DNA from: Hoyosella altamirensis
GTDB taxonomy: Bacteria > Actinomycetota > Actinomycetes > Mycobacteriales > Mycobacteriaceae
Direction: 5' to 3'
DNA: 58,653 nt
NCBI RefSeq assembly: GCF_014191505.1
Contig: NZ_JACHWS010000004.1
Coordinates: 1 to 58,653 of the forward strand
In this document: in pieces, positions 52,803 through 58,653 of the stretch
How positions within the stretch are numbered: position 1 is the stretch's first letter
Layout: every line of letters starts with the position of its first letter
Translations under genes and position numbers: made by a program
Notes under the pieces: generated by a model
Seen by the model: only the letters and a program-made list of their open reading frames with translations
Told to the model about the DNA's origin: nothing
The model's database searches: none

Positions 52803-53852
52803 TCAGGCGTCGTGATCGGGTTTGACGGGCATAGCCAAGGTGGTGAGATCGCCGCGGTCGGCGGACCGGATCGTGACGGGCTGGTTTGGCCCGCGCAGGT
52901 CGAGCATTACCTCGGGTCCGATCGCAGTGCTGACAGCCGGGTAGAACGTGGTCAGATGGAAAGAGATACGCAGAGCGGCTCCCGTTACAGCGGCCGGGAG
53001 AGATTGGCTTGGCTGTTTGTCGTCTGTAAGGAAATTCAGGGCAGAGCCGGTCACGTCCAGCGTGATCAGTTCGCGGACGCTTTCTTCCATGGCCCGCAGG
53101 AGTAGGGCCTTAGAGACGGTGGCACGAGTCGTGGCCTCGGGCACGGCTGCCAGCATCGCCCGATAGTCGGGGAACTGCTCCGAAAGGAGTATGCAGTGCA
53201 GATCTTCTCGCTCCCTTGACCGCAGCCAGATTCCGCCCGTCGACGCTTCAACGCGCACGATTGCGCAGCGGCGTACCTCGGCGGCCGCGACCCGCAGGCC
53301 GTCGCCATCAACGGTCGCGGACCATGTGGTCGATGCCGGTTCATCGGGGACTAGGGTGCGCGTCGAGAGCCGGTACCGGTCCGTTGCGGTGAGGGTGACC
53401 GCTTCTGGGCTGGCCTCCAGATAGAGGCCACCGAGTACCGGCATCGTCGTGTCACTGGCTGTCGCGGTCAAGACTTGCTCGACCGCGTCGGCTAACACCG
53501 GCCCCTTCAGCACGGCTATCAGCAAACTGGGCAAGTCTGTCAGCTTTTCGGTGAGCTGGGCCGCTTTTCTCCGCGCCGCGGCGGCATCCCCGAGGATCTT
53601 CGCGACGTGCTCGTCGATCATCCGGGCCACCTCGTCGGGGCCCGCGTCGAGAGCTGCCCTGACTGCGGGTAATGGCATGGCGATCTCACGGAGCTGCCGA
53701 AGCGTATCCGCCCGCGCCAGCTGGTCAGGATGGTAATAACGGTAACCTGAAACTGGGTCGATCTCGGCAGGCAGAAGCACTGCAGAGTCGGCATAGAACC
53801 GCAGCGCGCTCGGGGTCAGGCCAGTGCGCCTGGCGAAGTCCCCGATGGGCAT
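52803..53852 (-). CDS. MerR helix-turn-helix fused to a DNA polymerase III beta-clamp-like domain
   Basis: A 349-residue fusion. Residues 1-70 are a MerR-type DNA-binding domain (IGDFARRTGLTPSALRFYAD and YRYYHPDQLARADTLRQLREI). A helical linker (about 70-105) leads to two beta-clamp-like repeats (about 110-349, for example AVEQVLTATASDTTMPVLGGLYLEA, VTLTATDRYRLSTRTLV and LCHLTTFYP-like SFHLTTFYPAVSTA). Full DnaN has three such repeats, so this is a reduced version. ATG 53852 is preferred; the frame opens to a TTG at 53891. The clamp part may bind ligand or a partner instead of encircling DNA. Confidence 0.78.
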   Translation of the reverse strand: MPIGDFARRTGLTPSALRFYADSAVLLPAEIDPVSGYRYYHPDQLARADTLRQLREIAMPLPAVRAALDAGPDEVARMIDEHVAKILGDAAAARRKAAQLTEKLTDLPSLLIAVLKGPVLADAVEQVLTATASDTTMPVLGGLYLEASPEAVTLTATDRYRLSTRTLVPDEPASTTWSATVDGDGLRVAAAEVRRCAIVRVEASTGGIWLRSREREDLHCILLSEQFPDYRAMLAAVPEATTRATVSKALLLRAMEESVRELITLDVTGSALNFLTDDKQPSQSLPAAVTGAALRISFHLTTFYPAVSTAIGPEVMLDLRGPNQPVTIRSADRGDLTTLAMPVKPDHDA

Positions 53853-53914
53853 CAGATTAGATGGTTGCACCCCGTCATCATCGACCTTCAACCAACTCGA
53901 AGCTCAAATGACGA

Positions 53915-54490
53915 CTACGTCTGCTGAGGGTTCCAATCGATATCAGCACCCGTCGCGAGGTCGCCGCACTCGACGAGGTGGACGTTGTGTGTCCGAAGGT
54001 AGTTTCCTGCGCCGGTATCGCCTGTGAGGGACCTGGTAAGTGCCGGCCAATGAGATCGTCCTATAGCGACTGGGTGGCCGGGGACGCCCCTGAAGCTCAC
54101 CCTCGCAAGGGTGTGAACTCCACTGTGCACGGACAGCAGTCGGGCGACAACGTCAGCCCCTACATCGGGTGTGTCGACGATGTGCAGAACAAGCGTGTGG
54201 CAGGTACCTGCGGTGCTCGCAGCAGCGACCGCTGCCCGCACTGATTGACTCAAACCGTGGAACCACTCAGGGACGTAGAGTTCCAGTGCCGGTGCCGGAA
54301 TTGGAGGCCGAGCGGCGCCCGTCGTCACCCAAACGGCGGCGCACCCCCCGTCAGCCAGGGCATTGATAGCAGATTCCAGCCATCTCCCGTGCTCGGCAAG
54401 TATCTTCGGCCGGCCGTAGCGACGGCCTGATCCCGCCGCGAGAACGACGCCTATGGCCCTTAGCCTCTCGCGTCTGATCTGGCTGTCCAT
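53915..54490 (-). CDS. MobA-like nucleotidyltransferase (MocA type)
   Basis: A 191-residue NTP-transferase-fold protein. The signature LAAGSGRRYGRPK (about 17-29) and the metal/base region LVLHIVDTPDVG fit molybdopterin cytidylyl/guanylyltransferase relatives. Such genes accompany molybdenum hydroxylases like xanthine dehydrogenase. Here it is divergent from the urate genes, which suggests cofactor maturation for a purine-degrading enzyme encoded elsewhere. ATG 54490 is preferred to an upstream start. Confidence 0.82.
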   Translation of the reverse strand: MDSQIRRERLRAIGVVLAAGSGRRYGRPKILAEHGRWLESAINALADGGCAAVWVTTGAARPPIPAPALELYVPEWFHGLSQSVRAAVAAASTAGTCHTLVLHIVDTPDVGADVVARLLSVHSGVHTLARVSFRGVPGHPVAIGRSHWPALTRSLTGDTGAGNYLRTHNVHLVECGDLATGADIDWNPQQT

Positions 54491-54637
54491 GTGTCCTACA
54501 GCTTTCCCGTCATTCGGCTGAAACAGATGACGCCCATTCTCGCCTGAGAGCCACATTGCGCCTGATTGAGGTAGCGAAAATCCCTAACTACCGATTTGAT
54601 GATCTAGTGGTACATGCGATTCAGTTCGGAGGTGACC

Positions 54638-55129
54638 GTGACGCGACCCAAGCTGGATGCGTTCAATGCACTGCCATACGACGACGCTGTCGCTGAGCTG
54701 CACCGCTGTTGCTCGTCGAGGCGGTGGACAACAACTGTCGCGGCGGCGCGGCCCTATGCCAGTGTGAACGAGCTGCTGAACGAAGCGCAGGAAGCGTTCA
54801 CCCGATTGAGTGATGCTGACTACCGCGAGGGTGTCGCTGGGCACCCGCGCATCGGAGATCGAACCGCAACCGGCCACTCGAGCTCTGAGCAGGCCCACGT
54901 CGCCACCGCTGGGCGAGAACTCATCGGAGAGCTCACAAGGAAGAACGAACAGTACGAGACGCGCTTCGGTTTCGTCTACCTGGTCTTTGCGCACGGACGT
55001 CGGGCGGACGAGCTCCTTGCGATACTCAACGAGCGCCTCGAAAACGAGCAACCGGCAGAGTGGCACAACGCATGCGAGGAACTGGTCAAGATCACTTTGC
55101 ACCGGTTACGGCAACTGGTGTCCGACTAA
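54638..55129 (+). CDS. uraD: OHCU decarboxylase
   Basis: Decarboxylates 2-oxo-4-hydroxy-4-carboxy-5-ureidoimidazoline to S-allantoin; 163 residues, the normal size. The catalytic His69 lies in GHPRIGD, with Glu84 in SSSEQA and the KNEQYETRFGFVYLV block (102-116). GTG 54638 is chosen because GGAGG (54628-54632) stands five bases before it; an ATG at 54614 is also open. It is co-directional with the urate oxidase gene 17 bases later. A decayed paralogue is at 10437-10778. Confidence 0.92.
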   Translation: MTRPKLDAFNALPYDDAVAELHRCCSSRRWTTTVAAARPYASVNELLNEAQEAFTRLSDADYREGVAGHPRIGDRTATGHSSSEQAHVATAGRELIGELTRKNEQYETRFGFVYLVFAHGRRADELLAILNERLENEQPAEWHNACEELVKITLHRLRQLVSD

Positions 55130-55146
55130 CGGAATGAGGGTGAACG

Positions 55147-56055
55147 GTGAATATCTCTCTCGGTGAGAACCAGTACGGCAAAGCTGAAAATCGCGTGGTG
55201 CGCATCTACCGCGATACTCCCCGGCATGAGATTCGGGATCTCACCGTCTCAACGGCACTGCGCGGGGATTTCGCCGTCGCGCATACCGAGGGGGACCAGT
55301 CGCCCGTCCTTCCGACCGATACGCAGAAGCAGACCGTGTATGCCTTCGCGAAGACTCACGGCGGCGGCACGATCGAGGAGTACGGCATTGCGCTTGCGCG
55401 GCACTTCGTCAACGACGTGGCACCCGTCAACGAGGCGCGCATCGAGATCGACGAGCACGCGTGGGACCGTGCGATCGTCGATGGCGCAGAACACGAACAC
55501 GCCTGGACACGACGCGGGCCAGACGTACGGACAGCTGCGGTGACTGTGTCGGGGTCAGGTGCAGCACAACGAATCTGGGTTGTTGGTGGCATTCGGGATC
55601 TCGTGCTCCTCAAATCAACGGGCTCCGAGTTTCGTGACTTTCTCCGCGACGAGTTCACTGTGCTGGAACCCACGACGGACCGGGTCATGGCGACGTCGCT
55701 CGTCGCGCAATGGCGCTTCACGGACATCAACACCGACTGGGACGAGGTTTTTGCGTCCGTGCGCAGGACGATCGTGGAGACGTTCGCCACGCACCATTCC
55801 CTTGCCCTCCAGCAAACGCTCTACGCGATTGGCAAGAACGTGCTCGAGGCTCATCGCGAACTCGTCGAAATGCGGCTCTCAGCACCAAACAAGCATCACT
55901 TTCTCTACGATTTGGAGCGCTTCGGGATCGAGAACCGTAACGAAGTTTTCCACGCGGATGACCGGCCGTACGGGCTGATCCAGGCGTCGGTTGTTCGGGA
56001 TGACGCTTCAGATCCCGGTCGTGCATGGGTGCCGCAACTCGGCTGGCTCACCTGA
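55147..56055 (+). CDS. Urate oxidase (uricase)
   Basis: Cofactor-independent uricase, oxidising urate to 5-hydroxyisourate; 302 residues, the usual length. Recognisable motifs include YGKAENRVVRIYRD, VLPTDTQKQTVYAFAK (catalytic Thr/Lys region) and the C-terminal PNKHHFLYDLERFG followed by RPYGLIQA. It starts at GTG 55147 directly after uraD. No transthyretin-like HIU hydrolase gene, the enzyme acting between the two, is present in this cluster. Confidence 0.95.
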   Translation: MNISLGENQYGKAENRVVRIYRDTPRHEIRDLTVSTALRGDFAVAHTEGDQSPVLPTDTQKQTVYAFAKTHGGGTIEEYGIALARHFVNDVAPVNEARIEIDEHAWDRAIVDGAEHEHAWTRRGPDVRTAAVTVSGSGAAQRIWVVGGIRDLVLLKSTGSEFRDFLRDEFTVLEPTTDRVMATSLVAQWRFTDINTDWDEVFASVRRTIVETFATHHSLALQQTLYAIGKNVLEAHRELVEMRLSAPNKHHFLYDLERFGIENRNEVFHADDRPYGLIQASVVRDDASDPGRAWVPQLGWLT

Positions 56056-56304
56056 CGAGGTGAACACTGCATGACGTGCGAATGAAGTGCCGTTGTTACG
56101 GCGTGGCATCGCACGCACGGCGATTATTTGCGCGTACAAAGGAATGCGCTCGGGTAATCGCTTTGGGGGGTGAAGGATGACGTCTTCCGATTCGCTGGCG
56201 TTCGCCGTGGGCGCGGTTGCGGTGTCCATCGTGCTGATCTGTGCGGGCGCATGTCTTACGGTCTACATCGTCGCGGTCGCGCGAGGCCGGATCCGGAGCT
56301 GGAA

Positions 56305-57720
56305 TCAACTGCCAGCGAAAACGCCTGCCCCGGGCTCGCCTGCCGAAATCTCGCGACCTGCGACGTACACGCCGGTGATCGCCGATTCCCGCATCGTCAT
56401 CAACAGGGCGAACGCAAGAGATTCCGCGGAACCGCCGGCCGAATCGAGCGACTTGGACAGCGGCGCCCACCTGCGCGGATCGACAACGAGGAAGTCAGCA
56501 TCTTTCCCCGCATCGAGGTTGCCGAATCGGGCTTCCATATCGAGCGCTCTTGCGCCCGCGATAGTTGCCGTGAACAGGAGCGCTGCTGGATCGATTGCTG
56601 TTGCGGCAGGGGCCTTCTCGCTGATGTGTACTTTGAAACAATCATTGGCGACGCGGCTGATCAGCCATTCGTCACCAGCGCCGACATCAGAACCCAACGC
56701 CACTGTCACCCCGCTACGGACCGTTCTGAGCCATGGCATCGTGCCGGAGCCGAGGAACAATTGGGACGTGGGACAGTGGGCAATAGACGTTCCAGTGTCT
56801 GCGAGGCGCGCAAGTTCGCTGTCGGTGCAATGCACGGCATGCGCGAGGATGCTCCGCCTCCCCAGCAACGATCGTCCACTAGGAATCGAGCCCGGGAGAA
56901 AGGCACCGTCATACGTGTCGAGGTAGCGTGCGGTGCCGAAATCGCGGCAGACAGCGTCAACCTCCCCAGTGCCAGGCGCGTCATTCTCACTCAGGTGCGA
57001 GTGGAAGTACACCCCCTTGTTACGCAATTCGTCGTAGAGGTCCCCCAGCCACCGCAAGGTCTGGGTGGTCACGGACAGCGAAAATCGCGGCACCAGAGCC
57101 ACCTGCAGGCGGGCGTGGTCAGGACGATCCGGCTGATCGGCACAATGCCAACGTTCGAACTCGGCGCGGCACATGTCCTCAGCTTCGCGCTCGCCGGTCA
57201 TCAGCGGTGCCGCCGTCACCGGCCCACGCGTCTGAATGCCGCGACCACTGACCATCCGCAACCCGGATAGTGCCGTTTCTTCAAAAAGTGCATCCTGTGC
57301 TTCGGGGAAAGCGGAACCGAACACCATTGCAGCCGTTGTCCCGGCGCGGATGCGCGCCGAACAAAACGCCTGCGCCGCCCGGCGCGCAAACGCGGGATCA
57401 CTGAGACGAGACTCAGCCGGGAAGATGCAGCGATCTAACCAGTTCAGCAGCGTTCCCCCGCCATATGCTGCGACCGAGAAGACCTGTGGAAAATGAACGT
57501 GCGCGTCGACGAAGCCGGGAATCAGAAACGCCGGCCGATGGTCGCGCACCACGGCGATGCGGAACCGGTCTGGCAGCCTGCGGTAAGGGCCGGAGTAGAG
57601 AATGCGACCGAGCGCGTCGACCACGAGGGCGCCATCGGATTCGCAGACGAGAGCGTCACGGGCTTTCCTGATCGCTGGGCTGCCTGTGATGTGAAGTAGA
57701 TGCCCACGGTGGACGTGCAC
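56305..57720 (-). CDS. guaD: Guanine deaminase
   Basis: Amidohydrolase converting guanine to xanthine and ammonia; 471 residues. Zinc ligands lie in PGFVDAHVHFPQ, HSHLSEN and HAVHCTD, and the catalytic Asp in SDVGAGD. The GTG start at 57720 gives the normal family length. It converges on the urate oxidase gene and, with uraD, uricase and the MobA-like gene, forms a purine-degradation locus; xanthine dehydrogenase itself is not in the window. The 249-base convergent gap (56056-56304) shows no strong terminator. Confidence 0.92.
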   Translation of the reverse strand: MHVHRGHLLHITGSPAIRKARDALVCESDGALVVDALGRILYSGPYRRLPDRFRIAVVRDHRPAFLIPGFVDAHVHFPQVFSVAAYGGGTLLNWLDRCIFPAESRLSDPAFARRAAQAFCSARIRAGTTAAMVFGSAFPEAQDALFEETALSGLRMVSGRGIQTRGPVTAAPLMTGEREAEDMCRAEFERWHCADQPDRPDHARLQVALVPRFSLSVTTQTLRWLGDLYDELRNKGVYFHSHLSENDAPGTGEVDAVCRDFGTARYLDTYDGAFLPGSIPSGRSLLGRRSILAHAVHCTDSELARLADTGTSIAHCPTSQLFLGSGTMPWLRTVRSGVTVALGSDVGAGDEWLISRVANDCFKVHISEKAPAATAIDPAALLFTATIAGARALDMEARFGNLDAGKDADFLVVDPRRWAPLSKSLDSAGGSAESLAFALLMTMRESAITGVYVAGREISAGEPGAGVFAGS

Positions 57721-57760
57721 TCACAAACAGTCGCACATTGCGGAGCGTTCGGCAGCGTGA

Positions 57761-58624
57761 CTACAACAGCCGTTCCACTCGCTCGCTCACTGACCGTCCC
57801 AGCTGGTGCACTTCCTCTTCGATCAGGGAGATCATCGGACGCGCGAATTTGCTGGCAAGGGCCAGTCCGGGGCCTGACTGCAGTAGTGCACGCATCCAGT
57901 ACACGAGGCGGACGGAGCCAGGCACATAGATTCGTCTGCGCCGGTTCTCGATGCCATCGGCAACCATTTTCGCGCAGGTCTCCAGCGTGGTGGTGGAGTG
58001 CAGGGGCCACGGCAAGACCTGTCGCATCTGCTGGAAGCTGCTGAGATCAGACTCCGCGTCGCGGACCATGTCAGTGTCAATCCATGACGGATGCGCGCAG
58101 CCGACGCGGACGCCCAAGCCGTCAACCTCGGTAGCCAGCGCGGACGAGAACGCTTCCGCGCCCGCCTTGCTCGCGGCGTACGCAGCCAGGCCAGCAATCG
58201 GCGCGAAGCTGGCTACGGACGCGATCACCAGAACGTATCCGCGTCGCTCAATGATCGCTGGCAGCGCTGCGCGCACAGTGCGAAAGGCGCCGGTGAGATT
58301 GATATCAATAGTCCGGGCGAAGGCTTCCGGATCAGTGACGCGCACCGTACCGAACGACGCGATACCGGCATTCGCTATGACCGCATCGATCCCACCGAAG
58401 CGCTCGACTGCGCCGGTGACAGCAGCCTCCAGCTGTTCCTGGCTGGTGACATCAGCGACGAAGGACGCAGCGTTCGGCCCGATTTCACGCGCTAACGAGG
58501 CCAGTTCTTCGGGTTCGATCCCCGTGAGCGCGACATTCCAGCCTCGGGCGGCGAGTTCCTGAGCAACCGCCGCCCCGATTCCGCGGGACGCACCAGTGAT
58601 CAGGGCGGTCTTTCCAGTTGACAT
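57761..58624 (-). CDS. SDR-family oxidoreductase
   Basis: A 287-residue classical short-chain dehydrogenase. TGASRGIG (10-17), ANAGIA (NAG motif), and the SVASFAPIAGLAAYAASKAG block with catalytic Ser, Tyr and Lys are intact. The C-terminal 80 residues (VRLVYWMRALLQSGPG onward) resemble mycobacterial membrane-associated SDRs acting on lipids or retinol-like substrates. ATG 58624 is 29 bases from the window edge. It lies 40 bases upstream of guaD on the same strand, but a functional link to purine metabolism is not evident. Confidence 0.87.
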   Translation of the reverse strand: MSTGKTALITGASRGIGAAVAQELAARGWNVALTGIEPEELASLAREIGPNAASFVADVTSQEQLEAAVTGAVERFGGIDAVIANAGIASFGTVRVTDPEAFARTIDINLTGAFRTVRAALPAIIERRGYVLVIASVASFAPIAGLAAYAASKAGAEAFSSALATEVDGLGVRVGCAHPSWIDTDMVRDAESDLSSFQQMRQVLPWPLHSTTTLETCAKMVADGIENRRRRIYVPGSVRLVYWMRALLQSGPGLALASKFARPMISLIEEEVHQLGRSVSERVERLL

Positions 58625-58653
58625 TCCTGAACTCTACGCGACCTGGACCTCAG

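Noticed and set aside
56080-56160. Terminator between urate oxidase and guanine deaminase genes
   Set aside because: Short GC-rich complementary runs are present, but no convincing stem-loop stands out.
56177-56926. Plus-strand frame with a good ribosome site (GGGGGGTGAAGG) and a hydrophobic first 40 residues
   Set aside because: Beyond 56305 it runs antisense through guaD and reads as a shadow frame. Only the first 42 residues could be a real small membrane peptide or a gene remnant; support is too weak for a call.
1-58653. tRNA genes or CRISPR arrays
   Set aside because: No cloverleaf-like segment with a T-loop consensus and no regularly spaced direct repeats were noticed on reading. A covariance search could not be run.

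Overview
The window looks like chromosomal DNA from a high-GC actinobacterium, most likely a mycolic-acid-forming genus near Rhodococcus, Hoyosella, Nocardia or Mycobacterium. The clues are GC-rich codon use, many GTG/TTG starts, ATGA/TGATG stop-start overlaps, terminators without T-runs, several TetR/SDR/acyl-CoA genes, two Baeyer-Villiger monooxygenases, a 13E12-type DUF222-HNH protein and a stand-alone LigD-type polymerase. This placement is inference; no rRNA or marker gene is present. I saw no tRNA, rRNA, CRISPR array, prophage or complete insertion sequence. No gap between called genes exceeds about 300 bases.

Layout. 1-4.1 kb: end of a 2,3-butanediol dehydrogenase gene, a GAF-domain regulator, an NAD aldehyde dehydrogenase and a DUF779 protein, closed by a long hairpin. 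4.2-10.8 kb: a methyltransferase, then a five-gene operon (SDR, TetR, SDR, ACAD10/11-like dehydrogenase, APH-like kinase) resembling hydroxyacyl-CoA catabolism, a second TetR gene with a clear palindrome, a PPOX-fold protein and a remnant of an OHCU decarboxylase. 10.9-20.4 kb: acetoin catabolism (acoX-acoA-acoB-acoC and a second GAF regulator, acetoin reductase, thioesterase) facing a dedicated lipoyl synthase and dihydrolipoyl dehydrogenase. 20.4-25.6 kb: a small secreted glycine-rich protein and a FecCD-type importer operon ending in a CbiX-like/2Fe-2S protein, headed by a cobalamin riboswitch. 25.6-28.8 kb: LigD-type polymerase, VOC protein, AraC regulator, a small protein and a threonine dehydratase-like enzyme. 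28.9-35.1 kb: a LacI regulator divergent from a five-gene operon (PhyH dioxygenase, three Gfo/Idh/MocA oxidoreductases, aldo/keto reductase). 35.1-37.5 kb: esterase plus Baeyer-Villiger monooxygenase. 37.6-45.1 kb: an alpha-glucoside ABC importer with a GH13 glucosidase and a divergent ROK regulator. 45.1-52.3 kb: NmrA-type SDR, secreted B-repeat protein, HAAS/DUF1700 membrane protein, SDR, second Baeyer-Villiger monooxygenase, HNH protein. 52.3-53.9 kb: a MerR-beta-clamp fusion with a small helical partner. 53.9-58.6 kb: purine breakdown (MobA-like nucleotidyltransferase, OHCU decarboxylase, urate oxidase, guanine deaminase) and an SDR.

How it fits together. The first 20 kb form a coherent C2/C4 metabolism region: butanediol to acetoin (butanediol dehydrogenase, acetoin reductase), acetoin cleavage to acetaldehyde and acetyl-CoA (AcoABC plus E3, with its own lipoyl synthase), and acetaldehyde oxidation (ALDH/DUF779). 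Three genes or operons here share a repeated upstream element, GCAAC-N5/6-GCAAC-N18/20-GG(A)TCACA, before the ALDH, acoX and acetoin reductase genes. I take it as the candidate operator/promoter module of the two GAF regulators. Other points of interest are the B12 riboswitch that re-labels an iron-siderophore-like transporter, the MerR-beta-clamp fusion, and the uncharacterised PhyH/Idh operon.
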